DNA of 64,000 nucleotides from Chlorella sorokiniana. Lineage: Eukaryota; Chlorophyta; Trebouxiophyceae; Chlorellales; Chlorellaceae. The stretch spans positions 62,001 to 126,000 of the forward strand of contig CP084614.1 in NCBI GenBank assembly GCA_025917655.1, written 5' to 3'. Shown here piece by piece: positions 12,301-23,612 of this stretch (its first letter is position 1; each line of letters starts with the position of its first letter). Made by a program: the position numbers and the translations under genes. The notes below the pieces were generated by a model, which did no database searches, had not been told where the DNA came from, and was given only the letters and a program-made list of their open reading frames with translations.

Positions 12301-13143
12301 GCCAGCTGCCTCCCTGGCAGGTTGCGTATGGCTGGCATAGGGTCTAGAGGCCAGGCGGCCTCAGGCAGGCCTCATGCGGGAGGCAGGAAGCAGTCACGCC
12401 GACATGCAGCCCACCCCCGTGGTGCCGCACCTGCCAGCAGCGGGTAGGCAGCATCGATCAGCTCCATGCGCACGCCCTCCAGCGCCTGGGCAGAGATGGT
12501 GGAGGAGAGGAGTTTCAGCACGGCAGGGCTGGGGCGGCCAAGCCGGGAAGCAGCGGCGCAGCATGGGCTGGGCGGCGCAGCGGGGCAGGCTTTAGCTCGG
12601 GCGGAGGTACAGTCGCCAGCCTCTTGACACTCCCAAGCAAGACGTCAGCGGGAGAGAGGGTTTCTGGCCCCCTGGAAGGAAGCAGGCCGTCGCCGTAGCC
12701 ACGGGCAGCGAAGCATGGGAGCAGGCGGGGCGGTGGCGGCGCGCAATCATGCGGCAGTGTGCGTGCCTGCTTGGCGGGCTCAATGTCCAGCATGTGCAGG
12801 ATGACCGGCTGGTCAGGCCCCAGCATGGCGCCACGGGCAATCATGGGGCAAATGGCATAACCGATCTGGCCTGCAAGTAGCGGAGGGAGAGCGCGGGTGA
12901 TTGGGCGGCAGGGACACGCCGCTGGGGAGCGGGCCGTCTGCCATATCGTGCGTCAGGGCCGGAAGGACGCGAATCAGTGAGCAATTGCGGAAGGGACGCA
13001 TGAAAAGGGGCGCATGGAGGGCACGCTCGTGGTGATCACGGGGCGGCATGGGGTCCAACCGCTGACCCTAACCCAATCGGGCTGCAAGTCCCACAGTACG
13101 CACCTGCAGCGCCGGTCACAAGAATGCGCTTGGGCTCCGCCAT
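9358..13143 (-). CDS. MDH: Cytosolic-type NAD-dependent malate dehydrogenase
   Basis: Twelve exons from the plus-coordinate high end: 13143-13104, 12870-12767, 12485-12431, 12214-12136, 11825-11730, 11415-11344, 11100-11051, 10774-10652, 10383-10309, 10196-10108, 9865-9753, 9462-9358. The enzyme interconverts malate and oxaloacetate with NAD(H). The start [18 protein letters not shown] puts the NAD-binding glycine loop at residue 10, leaving no room for a transit peptide, hence cytosolic. Further motifs are GGFPRK with substrate arginine, [22 protein letters not shown] and the catalytic-histidine block [17 protein letters not shown]. The length (about 330 residues) is normal. Three introns use GC donors (after 12767, 11051 and 10309), two of them the near-perfect AG/GCAAG. 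The G run opposite 12174-12178 is one base short, which breaks [11 protein letters not shown]. It is convergent with the clathrin gene and divergent from MOT1. Confidence 0.93.
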
Positions 13144-13584
13144 CTCTGCGGTGTAGTGACTGGCTGGGTTGGGGGTTTGAGCAAACGGCGGTGGGCAAAG
13201 CTCGGAGAACCTGGAAATAAGCGATCACGTCTGATCGACAGCTGCAGATGCCGCCATCGCGGGGTTGCCACGGTGCGCAGGGGTGCCATGTCAATCGGGC
13301 TGGCCTCATTCGACTGGACAGTCGGGCCCCGACTCATCTCCCCCGACTCGATGATTTGAGCTCAAGCGCTCAATTTGAGCGCCTTGTTCAGATATCGATA
13401 GTCTCAGCAGGGCTATACAAATGGCTGGGATGCAGCCTTTTGATCCAGTCCTCCCGTGCAACGCTGGTGAGCGCCCCGAGAGCCCTTGGCCCACCACGCT
13501 CCCCAGTCCTTGAACGACGGAAAGAACTTGCCAAAATCATTGCAGTGTCCCTCGAGCTGCATCCGTGAAGCCCCTACGTCAGGC
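13144..13584. promoter_or_regulatory. Shared upstream region of MDH (-) and MOT1 (+)
   Basis: A 441-base gap between two divergent start codons that must contain both promoters and 5' UTRs. It is lower in GC around 13350-13420 (TTTGAGCTCAAGCGCTCAATTTGAGC). I could not identify a TATA box or a specific element with confidence. Confidence 0.4.
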
Positions 13585-16500
13585 ATGAGCAGCAGTGCCA
13601 GCGGCGGCGCCAGCGGCCCTGCGCCGGCGCTCCCCGTGCCGTGGTGGCGCCGGCTGTGGGCAGACTTGACTCTCCAGGAGATGAGCGGCGCGTTCGGCGA
13701 CCTTGGCACCCTGCTGCCCCTGCTGGTGAGCGCTGACTCTGCGCCGCCTCGCAGTGGCCGCCACCCGTCGGCTGCCCTGTGGTGCCAGCAGCCGGCATCA
13801 GCTGGCGCCCACCCCTATCAGCCATGGATGCGTATTGCTGCATTTTTGTCTACACTCCGTTGTGTTCTGTCTCAATCCAATGCAGGTGGGCCTCACCAAG
13901 GATGCCAGGCTCAACCTGGGGACCACCCTGCTCTTCACAGGTGGCCGGCAACAAGCCGCAACCGCCGCTCACCTGCCCAGCGCTGCCAACAAACCCCAGC
14001 CTCTGTTGGAGCCCGCTGGCTCGCTCGGGGCAAGGATCCTGCAACTTGCTCATGCTGCACCTTCCACAACACATAAGCATCCTAGGGGCAGCGGCTGCGC
14101 GCGCGCCGACCCCCCCCCCTCCCCCTCCTTCACACGCTCCCCACCACACATTCACGATAGCGCGCTGCCCGGCACAGGCACACGCGGGCTGCAGCATCCC
14201 GCCTGCTGCGGGCCCAGCTCAAATCCATGCTGATGCTGCCCCCGCACGCCTCCTCCTCCCCGGCTGCAGGCGCCTACAACGTGGCCACCGGCCTGGCCTT
14301 TGGCATCCCCATGCCTGTCCAGCCCATGAAGACGATTGCGGCGGTGGCGCTGAGCCAGGCGCCGCTGACGGTACCGCAGGTGCGACGGGCGGGCGACAAA
14401 GTTGAGGATAATTATTGTAATTTAGCGGTGTGGGGTGGTGGAAAGGGTGGAGGGTGGAGGTAGGAATAGAGCCATGGAAATGTGAAGGAGAACATCATCC
14501 ACAGAGCAGTTGCCTGCACCCAGCGTCGTTCGTTCACTCAGTCAATTGCCCCTCCTCCCCCTCCCCCTTCCACACACACAGATCATGGCGGCGGGGCTGT
14601 TCGTGAGCGGCTGCGTGGTGCTGCTGGGCCTGACCCGCCTGTTTGGCCTGGTCAACTCGCTGGTCCCCGGCGCCGTCATCCGCGGCATGCAGCTGGGGCT
14701 GGGGCTGCAGCTGGCGCTCAAGGCAAGAGAGCTGTACTCTCAAGGGGCTTGGCTGGATCACCCTTCACCTGCGATCAGCATGGGTGGTGCGTGTGGAAGA
14801 CTGCGGCTGGTCGGCGGCAGGCTCGGGCGGGCTGACCGGGGGCCTCTCAAGCACACAGTCCGCTGCGACAGGCCGCCGCTCAGCTGCAGATCGCGCGAAG
14901 CAGCGCCCGCCCCACTCTCGCAGCCTGCATTTACAAGCAGAGCTGCGCCTGGCTGCACCCCCTATCCGCCCTCCTCCCCCTCCCTGCGACCAAACACCAG
15001 CACCACACTCTGCCCCTCCGCCCCCAATACCCCCCCCAAAAAGCAGGGCTGGCGGCAGGCGTGGTACGCAGACGGCCACGCGCCGCCCGCCCGCGGCTGG
15101 TGGGGCCCCGAGGGCCTGCTGCTGGGCCTGCTGGCGCTGGCCTTCACCCTGATCTCCATCTACCCTCCTGAGGCGGCGCCCGGCTCGCTTCCCGCCCAGC
15201 AGCCGCCGCCGCCGCAGCAGCTACGCGCGGATGTCGAGCAGGCAGAGCCGGCGAGTTCGGCGGGGCGGCACCACGGGGTGACCAGGCGTGCTGCGCTGGG
15301 TGTGAATGGGCAGGCAGTGGGGGCAGCAGGGGGGGCTCGCCGAGGGGTCGGACTGCCTGGGCGGTGCCAGCTCAGCAGCCGAGCTGGAGGATGGGGGAGG
15401 AGGCAGGCAGCGACGACAAGCTGGCGCTCCTGCCCCGCAGCAGCAGTGGCGGCAACGGAGCAGCGCTGTCAAACAGCGGCGGCAGCGGCGGAGCACATGT
15501 GCATGTGGCCGCACTGCGCCATGCCCTTCTTGCCTGCCGCAACGCATTGGAGCGGCTGGGCAGACGGGCAGAACGCGGCCTGGACGGCCCCTCCTGCAGT
15601 CCAACCGTCGGCGAGCAAGCCATCCCCGAACAGCCTGCGGCGGCAGCGGCAACGACGTGTCCAGATCAGCCTGCGGCGGCGGCGGCGGCGCGGGCGGGGC
15701 TTGCGTGCCCGCAGCTGCGCTGCTTGTGGGCATCGGCATCCTGCTGACCCTCTGCTACCGGCCAGAGTGAGCGGGCGGCTGGCGCAGCCGTCCCTTGCTG
15801 CTGCCTGCTGCCACCCTGCAGCCAGCGCTAGGGGCTGTTGGGAGCCTCCCAGCCGCCTCCAGGCACACCCTCTGCGCGTCAGCAGCGCACCTCTCCCGTC
15901 TACTGCCCCTCAATACCCACTCACACACACGCCCATTCACACACATGCCCCCACTGACACACACAACACAGTGTGTACCCACCAACCGTACCCTTCCCCC
16001 CGCCTTGGCCCCCGCAGGGTGGTTCGCACGCTGCGCCTGGGACCCAGCCCGCTCCAGCTGGTCCTGCCCTCCGCGGCTGACTGGCGCGTCGGCGTGCTGC
16101 AGGCAGGCCGAGCTGCCGCCGCCACAGTGCTTCAGCATCATGTTTAATTGGGTATAAACGGGGCACGGTTTGGGGGTGAGGACAACGTTTGTGCTGCTCA
16201 CAGCTGCCCCCTGGTGATGGTCTGCTCGACGCCCGCCTCGCGCCCCCGGGCTGCAGGCGGGGCTGCCCCAGCTGGCGCTGACGGGGCTGAACAGCGTGCT
16301 GGGCGTGTGCCAGCTGGCGGCGCGCCTCTTCCCGATCGCCCCGCCTCGCCCGATCGCGGTGAGGCGGGGCAGACTTCTTGGGGACCGTGCCGCTTGTGCT
16401 GCTGCTGCAAGAGCTTGCGCCTCGGCTGCGCCTCTGCATAGTCCAGCCACGGTACAGCAACATGTTCAGCAACGCCACGCCCCCCGTTTGCCCCTGCCGC

Positions 16501-17585
16501 CACGCAGTTGCGCTGAGCGTGGGAGCCATGAACCTGGTGGGGTGCTGGTTCGGGGCCATGCCCTGCTGCCACGGCGCGGGCGGCCTGGCGGCCCAGGTGC
16601 GTTTGTGCGTGCTTCGGCTGGGCCAGGGCGCTGCCCTGGTGCTGCGCTTGTCTTCATGATCTTCTGAGGGGAGCTCTGTTGGGTGGCAGGGTGGGTGGAA
16701 AGCCTGCCTGCAACCCCTTCCCACCACCCTGCCTGCATCAGAACAGGCGGGAGAAGGGTCTGGACTGCCGCTGCCCGCCCAGTGGGGCCATGCTGCTGCA
16801 AGGCATGCACATAAGCTTACAGACACACCGCACAGGCCAACCAGGGTGCCCCCCGCTGCAGGCGCGGTTTGGCGCACGCAGCGGCGCCGCCCCGCGTTCC
16901 TGGGCCTCTGCAAGATGGTGCTGGGCCTGGCGTTTGGCAGCTCACTGCTGGCCCTTCTGCAGGCCTTCCCACGCCCCCTGCTGGGTGCGCTGGGCGGCCC
17001 CGCTGTGCATGCTGTGCCCTGCTGAGCCTGCTTCAAGCACAGCATGCCTGCCAACCTTGCCGCCGCTGCTGCTGCGACGGCAGGGCAGCGAGCGGCATAG
17101 GCGCCCTGCCATTTTGAGCAGCTGCATGCTGCCTCCGCCCCTTGCCTCTCAACAATGCAAGCGAGTGGCATCCCTGCACCCTCGCGCCTGCTGGGCACAT
17201 CAGCCAAGTCCCACTGCCACCCCCTCGGGCAGGCGCCATGCTCGTGTTTGCCGGGCTGGAGCTGGCTGCCTGCTCGCGAGGGCAGCGCGGGCAGCGCGGC
17301 CGCGCCGTGCTGCTGCTCACCGCCGCCGTGACGCTGGCGACGAGCAACACGGGGTCGGGGTGCTGGCGGGTGCGCTGGCCGCTCCTGCTTCCCTCCAACC
17401 GGCAGGCGATCTGCTGCTTGGCTGCTGGGCGCTTGGATCGGGCGGGCCTGCAGCCTGCTTGTACTAGCCTTAACCTCTTCCTGTTCAAGTTTGCCGCCAC
17501 TGTAGGGCTGGCCGCTGCCTATCTCCTGCTTGCGGCAGACACGGTCCGGAACTTGGCTGCGCTGCGCGGGCTGCGACGGCGATGA
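13585..17585 (+). CDS. MOT1: MOT1-family molybdate transporter
   Basis: Probable exons 13585-13725, 13885-13940, 14270-14379, 14582-14722, 15047-15766, 16018-16102, 16257-16358, 16508-16596, 16862-16984, 17233-17355, 17490-17585. The family imports molybdate with high affinity for molybdenum-cofactor synthesis. The sequence shows the early motif GAFGDLGTLLPLL, then PMPVQPMKTIAAVA, and later the family hallmark MPCCHGAGGLAAQ followed by RFGAR, among about ten hydrophobic helices. Exon 5 ends in a helix (ALLVGIGILLTLCYRPE), but between residues FTLISIYPPE and that helix lies a long low-complexity Gln/Ala/Gly segment whose frame is uncertain. Introns after 14722 and 16102 have GC donors. Runs near 16890 and 17354 are each one base short. 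A TGTAA at 17797 may be its poly(A) signal. Confidence 0.9.
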
Positions 17586-17796
17586 CGCGTGTGCCAAGGA
17601 TGCCATGTGCCGCCTCCTTGCACGCTTAATTTCAGCAGAGAAAACACGCGGGACGGAAGTCTCTTGCTTTCACTTGCAGCAGTCAGTAACGGCCACATGC
17701 CACGCCGCAATGAAAGTCAATAACGCAGCTGATGCATCGTGTGAAGCAGCTTGTGTGCTGATGTGTTCTGCCACTTTGCAAACAGCAGGTCGTCTT

Positions 17797-17801
17797 TGTA
17801 A
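17797..17801 (+). terminator. Candidate TGTAA polyadenylation signal of MOT1
   Basis: TGTAA is the usual chlorophyte poly(A) signal. This copy lies about 210 bases after the MOT1 stop, in the short gap before the convergent ankyrin gene. Chance occurrence cannot be excluded. Confidence 0.35.
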
Positions 17802-17875
17802 AGTAATGGTTTGATTAGCTGCGCCCAAAAGGGATACAGCAAAGGGCGCATTGCCTATGAATTTGCTTCTACTCA

Positions 17876-20395
17876 TCACAGCCATGCCGACATGGGCCAC
17901 GCCGCCGCCGAGAAGATGTGCGGCAGCAGCTCGCGCGGCAGCGTCGCCAGGCTGGCGCCAGCTGGCACGACGTCGCCGCCCGCCGCCGCGCTGCGCGCTG
18001 CGCCCTGCTGGCGGGCCTCCCGCCGCCGAGGGGCGCGCCGCGCTTGTGGTTGGCCAAGAGCAGGGTGCGCACGGCGGCCTTGAAGGCTTCGGGCCAGATG
18101 CGGTGGACTTCGGTGGTCCAGCTGCCGCCCTGCGCCGCCAGCCGCAGCCTGCAGGGGGTGCGGCGGGCGCAGCAAGGCAGCTCATAGGCGGGTGGCGGGG
18201 ACCGGGCCGGACAAACTTTCCAGATGCTGGCAGGGTGTGGGAGCAGGACTGGAAACCAACGCCTCTGGCGGCATTGCCACATTCAAACATGGGATCGGTC
18301 TGCCCACCTGCGATCAGGATAGCATGCCACGTTCCAGAGATAGAAAGGACCCTTGCCAGCCTGCAGCACAGGCTCACGCCGCAGGAGGGCACAAGCTGGC
18401 CTGAGCGTTCCGTGGCATTGGCGGGGCATGGGACACCATAGGCGCTGGCTGGAGGAAAGCAGGGCAGCGATGAAGGCCCCTAGCGCAGCCTGCTGCACGG
18501 CCGGACCGCACCTGGCCTGGCATGACGGCGTGAGGCAGGTTGCGCCACACCGTGGGCCGGTACCCGGCTGCCAGCAGCGCTTCCAGCGTCGCCATGGCGG
18601 CACGCTCGCTGGGCTGTCGCCCGGTCTGCAGCAAAACGCGGCAGAGGATAGCGTGGGTGCCTGGTCGTAACAACCACGGAATGGGAGATGGGCTTTCAAG
18701 GGAAAGGCAAAGGAGAGCGCCTGTAAAGAAAGCAAACTGGTTCGACATTGCAAACGAGGAAGGCTGAAATACTGAGAGTGGATTGAACCGCTCGGTGCCG
18801 GCTGCCCCGCACCCCTCACCTCCCACATGCGCAGCAGCCGATGGATGGGGCAGGCCCAGCAGCGCACCCCCCGCCTGCAACCACACAGCCTGCTGGCTCA
18901 CTGCGGGCGCTGCAGCGCCAGCAGCGCCGACAGGCGCTCTGGGGGCACGCGCCGCTCCAGAAGGAAGAGCAGGCGGGCCAGGGGAGGCGGGCGCCGGCGG
19001 CATGCAGCACGGCGAAGGGGGGTCGGAGTCGGCATGTACTGCACAGAGCGCCAGCAGGCCGTGGCCCTGGGCGTCGGCGCCGGCCAGTGAGAAAGGCAGA
19101 GGGGAGGCCAGGATGCAGCGCAGGATGGCCGGGCAGCCGCCCAGCGCCGCGCTGCGCAGCGTCTCGAACAGCTGCACTGTGGTGGGTTGCCACGCTGGGG
19201 CACGCGGCGGCGGCGGCGGCTGCGCGGCAGCTTCTGTCAGAAGGCCGGCCAGCACGCCCGGAGCGGAGGCAGTGCAGCTGGCTTGGGCCGCACTGCTCCT
19301 TCCTCCGCCGCCCTCGTCGTCATTACTGCTGTCAGTACTGCTGCTGCTGTCGTCGCTGCTGCTGCAGCGACGAGCGGCACGCCGCTCCTCTGCCGCCGCC
19401 CTCGCCGCAGCGGCAGCCGCGCTTGCTGGCGCAGGCGCAACCCACACGCCGCCACGACGTATTCGTGCGCCACCACAAAGAGGCGGCGGCAGCGCCGCCG
19501 CGCAGCAGCCACCATCAGGTCTGCCGCTGCATCCCGCTGGGCAGGGCCAGGTGCCCCGCCACCCTGCGCTGCTCCAAGTGCGCCAGCATGACCTCCAGCG
19601 CACCGTTGCCCAGCTGCGCGGAGCCGCAGGCGCAGCGAAGAGCGCTGCACTGATGGCGCACGGTGGTTGCCAGCGGGTCTGCGCCCGCCGCCAGCAGCGC
19701 GGCCACCACGCGCCGCGTGGCTGCCGCCGCCACGCCCTCCACCTCCCCGCGACCAGCGCGGCGCAGCCCAGTGGCGTGCAGGGCTTGCGCCGCTGCGGCA
19801 GCACGGGACCTACGAAGTTTGGATCGGCTCCCAGCTGCAGCAGAGCTTCCACCGAGGGCGCGTGAGCCACCCTGAGGGGGGGCCAGCAAGGGAAGCTTGT
19901 TTGAGGCCGGCCGTCGTCCCAAGCGGTACATTGCAATTCATGAAAGATCTGCAGCCGCTCGGAATGCCTGTCCATCGCAAAAGACAGGGACTAAGCTTGG
20001 GAACACAGGCATAGCAGCACCAGAGGCCCCCAAGTGTGCAGCACCCAGCTAACGGCTCGCCTGCAGGCCACCGCCAGCGCAGTGACGCCAGGGGCCGCGA
20101 GCGCTTGGCGCTGCTGCCAGCTCAGCGCAGCTAGCCAGGGCATATCGTCGACGAGAGAGTCGAGGGAGACTGGCAAGAATGCGTTCACGGCCGCGCCATT
20201 CGCCACCAGCAGCGCCAGCGCAGGGGTGCAGCCCACAGCGGCGGCCAGGTGCAGGCAGGGCAGGCACCCCAGGCGGTGCACGCCGCCCCAGCCGCGGGCA
20301 TCCTCGATCGCCTTCTCCAGATTCACCGCCCGGTGGTGCAGTATTTCCCGAAACAGGGCTTCCTGTGCCGCCTGCTGCTTACGAGTGAACACCAT
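17876..20395 (-). CDS. Ankyrin-repeat protein with C-terminal box motif
   Basis: The first exon, 20395-20061, starts MVFTRKQQAAQEALFREIL and continues with an ankyrin-type repeat (LPCLHLAAAVGCTPALALL, VANGAAVNAF). It joins through a GC donor (TGCAG/GCGAGC) to an exon starting at 19871 with SVEALLQLGADPN. Further repeats read RVVAALLAAGADPLA, LFETLRSAALGGCPAILRC and, in an exon near 18600, ATLEALLAAGYRPT. The last exon has PEAFKAAVRTLLLAN and ends LPRELLPHIFSAAAWPMSAW, a box reminiscent of the SOCS/F-box-like C-terminus on many trebouxiophyte ankyrin proteins, which suggests an E3 ubiquitin ligase adaptor. That role is inference. The middle (19900-18800) contains Ala-rich linkers where the frame is hard to follow, with at least one G run a base short (near 19750). 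Exon borders there are not settled. Confidence 0.7.
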
Positions 20396-20777
20396 CGGCC
20401 CCCGGCTGGAAGCAAGTGCGCTCTGAAACCTAAACCACTAAGGTTTATGTCGAAGGGCATCCGCAAAGACGCGAAGCGCGGATGAGGTAAAGTTCACATG
20501 GGGCTGCTGAGCGCGCTGCGCAGGCGGGGCACTCCACGGCACCGGCAGGTTGTGTGCCCTCTGCAGCGCTTCTAGAGATTTATAAACGATTGAGACGTCC
20601 TAGATAATCATTTTCAAATTTTGCATGTCGAGCTGCATGGCATCATCCGAAAAGGGACACATTGAGGCACGGCGTGTACCCGGCCAGCAGGCTAACCCGC
20701 GATGGATGGCTGCTGTTTCGGGCAGCCCTTGTGTGCACGCTTTAGGATTCATCTAATAGTTGTGAAGCCACCAGGAG
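20396..20777. promoter_or_regulatory. Shared upstream region of ankyrin gene (-) and DUF2279 gene (+)
   Basis: A divergent gap of about 380 bases, AT-richer than its surroundings, with a TATAAA-like stretch around 20580 (GATTTATAAACG). It should contain both promoters; nothing else was recognised. Confidence 0.35.
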
Positions 20778-21431
20778 ATGCAGGGTTTCCTCCCAGTCAT
20801 CAGCGAACACCACATCTTGATGTGGCGCCAGACGAGTAAGCGGTGGCGCAGAGCAGTGAATCTCGGCGGGGGCCCTGCTCGAGGATCAGATCCCAACGCA
20901 TTCATGCCCGCCGTGGCTTATTCCGAGACTAATTCCGAACCCTTTCCCGACACCTGGCTTGCAAGCGACAAGCTCCAGCACTTTGCATTCTGCTTTTCGG
21001 TCACAGCAGCAGCATTCCTTTTCTCAAGATCCAGGGAAGGTCTGAGGCGCCATCGACTGCTGATTGGCTGCGCCGCTGGGGTCGCGGCTGGAGTCTTCAA
21101 AGAGCTGGGAGACTGGCTGCAGGTGGGTTGTGCGTAGTATGGTGGGGCTTGCTACTGTTGATCGAATCCACCGACTGCAAGGCTGTTAGCACCAGCTGGG
21201 TTGCGGCGGCGTCGCTGCCGCCTGTCGCGTTCATCACCCCTCCTGTTCGGCAAGTATTTCTGCGATTCCGCTCCGCTGCAGTGGTGGCCAGGAGTCTGGT
21301 CTGAGCGCGACCTCGTTGCCGACTTCGTGGGTGTCTCTTTCGCGCTGGCGGCGCTGGTAGCGGCAGAGGCCGCGCGGTGGCCGCCGCTGCTTGCGCCGCA
21401 GGCGGCCGCCAAGCGGGAGAGCATGGTGTGA
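20778..21431 (+). CDS. DUF2279/YfiM-like membrane protein
   Basis: Two exons, 20778-21122 and 21282-21431, give about 165 residues. Conserved features are DKLQHFAFCFSVTAAAFL, a second hydrophobic stretch (LLIGCAAGVAAGVFKELGDW) and SERDLVADFVGVSFALA. These match the DUF2279/YfiM pattern known from bacteria and plants (D-K-x-x-H-F, K-E-x-x-D, W-x-D-x-x-A-D-x-x-G). The family has no established function and probably lies in a membrane with buried charged residues. The reading frame is clean. The stop is only 36 bases upstream of the next start on the same strand, so the two may be expressed from one transcript. Confidence 0.75.
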
Positions 21432-21467
21432 GCCTAAGGGGAGCCTGGCCTTCCCGCTCGGGTTTCC

Positions 21468-23199
21468 ATGGCGGACAGAACATTGCGTGGCAAGGGGAAG
21501 CGTCTGCTCCAGTGAATCGGGACACGCTGGAGTGCCGCCGCTTCGAGGTGGCGGGCCTGGCGGTTGAGCTGCGGCAGGACGTCCGTGGCAGCGGCGCGCT
21601 GCGCCCGCTGAGCAGCCGACGCGGGCCCCCGGGCGACGATGACGACTGCGGCGCCGTTCCAGAAGCTGCCCAGCTGCCGGGTGGGGAAGCTGGTGCGCCC
21701 ACTTCTGCTTGGCATGTCGTATGGCCATTGCCTCTTGGTGCCTGACAACGTGCACCAAGAGGGAGCCCTCCTGTCGTGCCACAGGGCCTCCCGCCGACCC
21801 CCATGCTCCGCTGTTGGCCACTGGTTGCAGCAAAGGATCTGTCTCGGGTCGGCCTGGCCGCTTGGCAGGCCGGCTTTGCGCTCGCCGACTACTTGCTGCG
21901 GCGGCCACCCTTTGGCAGCTGGCACGGCCTCTCTGTGCTAGACCTGGGCAGCGGCACCGGTGAGACCACAATGCTTTGGGCGCCTTCTTCTTGTTCTTGC
22001 GTCTGCGCGCAGCAGCCCAGGGAAGCCACCAGAGGGTGCCTTCGCGGCAGCGCCTCCCAATCCTGCCTCCTTGCGCCCCTGCTCCCTACTCGCTGCTCAA
22101 GCGGGTGCTCAAACACGTGTCGGTAGTTTTGGTCATGGATGGTCACTGCTGCGCCGCCCCTTGGCGCAGGCTTGGTGGGAATCCTGCTGGCGCTGGCGGG
22201 AGCCGAGGTGACGCTGTCCGACCAGCCGCATGTCACCCCGTTGGCGGAGGAAAATGCGCGGGTGGGGCATGGGAGCGGGGGGCTTAGTAGCGAGGTTGCC
22301 TGTGCGTGTGTGTGTTGAGGGGCGTGGGGGTGGGGCTTGTGTGTGGACAGGTGTGTGTATGACTAAGATGCCTGTGTGTGTGTGGTGGCGGACTACTCAC
22401 CAGCATTGCCTGCCGTGGGCCAGCAAGGGTTGGAGCATCCTGCTGCACCCTGCTGCAGGCAGTGGCTGTGGCATCACCTGGCAGGATTTCTGTCTTGCCT
22501 CCTTACTGCCCTGTGCAGGCCAACTTGACGCCCGGCCTGCACCGCTTCCGCGCCGTGGACTACGTGTGGGGGCAGGGCGACGCGGCAGCGGCCCTGCTCC
22601 CGCCGCCGGCACGAGCTGCGCAGCCCTCTCGGTCGCCACCCAGCACTCCTGTTCATATTTCTGGAACGGCTGCAGCGGAGGCGTCCCTCCGCTCCGCTCA
22701 CGCGTTAGAGGGCGGCGAAGGCGTCTCTGCACCTGTTCTGTCTGCTGGGCCCGCCCCTTCCTTTGACTGCATCACGGCTGCCGACTGCGTGTACGAGCCA
22801 GAGTGCTACGCTGACTTGGCGACCACGCTGCGTGCGCTGTCCGCGCCCCACACCCTGCTCTTCCTCGCCTTCAAGCGCAGGGGTGCGCCGCGGTCTGCCG
22901 CTGCCGCCTGCACTTCGAACCGCCATGCGCAAGCTTTGTGCCCCCCTTGCCGGTTCCCAGCTGCCTCTCAGGCTGCCATTGCCCATCATGTTTCTGCCTT
23001 GCGAGGGAGCTCAGGCTGATATCCACTCCTGTGCGGCCGCTGCATGGCGCCGCTGCCTGCCGCAGGCCTGCAAGAGGAGTCTTTTCTGGAGATGCTGGAG
23101 GCGGCAGGGTTTGCGGTGCAGGACGTGCCTGCTGCCAGCCTGGCACCAGAGTATTCCTGCGGGACGTACCGCGTGCTGCGCGTGTGCCGCATCGACTAG
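21468..23199 (+). CDS. METTL21/FAM86-type protein-lysine methyltransferase-like protein
   Basis: Probable exons 21468-21680, 21831-21959, 22170-22261, 22519-22882, 23065-23199. The SAM-binding core is clear: GLSVLDLGSGTGLVGILLA, then AEVTLSDQ (acidic post-I residue), then CITAADCVYEPECYADL, a motif-IV region of the lysine methyltransferases that modify translation factors and chaperones. The end reads YSCGTYRVLRVCRID. The start chosen gives MADRTLRGKGKRLL and needs one missing base near 21515 to join VNRDTLECRRFEV; otherwise the open frame reaches back into the upstream gene. The insert between ALLPPPARAA and PSFDCIT is long and Ala/Ser-rich. The actual substrate is unknown. Confidence 0.75.
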
Positions 23200-23612
23200 G
23201 GACCCCTGCCCGAGCGCCAGGGGAGATGCGCCTCCGCCTCTGACACGTGCCGCCCGGCCTGCCTGCCCTCCTTCCTCGCTCATCTTCACTTGGCCTGGTC
23301 CCCTCATCAGGGTTTCCCGTTGCTCCCCACTCAGGAGCAGCGACTTTTCCCAGCAGGCCGCCCACACACACACTCAACCTTCTCTGCCCGCGCGTATCTA
23401 GCCCCTCAGCCTCAGTTGACGGGCAGTGCTGACACAGAACAAAATTGTGGAGCAAGACAAGCGTGAAGCATGGAAGCTGCAGAAGCAAAGCAAGGAAGCA
23501 GACAATGTGGCGCAAAGCGCAGAGTACATGAAAGATAATGGGGCAGAACAGGTTATAAAAACAAACAAATCCATGGCTCAGCTGCGGCTCGAGCAGTGCT
23601 GCCGCCCCTGCG
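23200..23612. other. Convergent intergenic region
   Basis: About 410 bases between two facing stops, with an A-rich part at 23430-23570. Expected to hold both 3' UTRs; no gene-like frame. Confidence 0.4.

Noticed and set aside
14510-16147. A 545-codon continuous plus-strand frame
   Set aside because: It contains real MOT1 segments but reads through introns; family motifs require splicing between the pieces.
15921-17606. A 561-codon minus-strand open frame
   Set aside because: Antisense to the conserved MOT1 exons, crosses several of its introns, and has no domain-like pattern.
18783-19865. A 360-codon plus-strand open frame
   Set aside because: Antisense to the ankyrin-repeat exons; Ala/Arg/Ser-rich without motifs.
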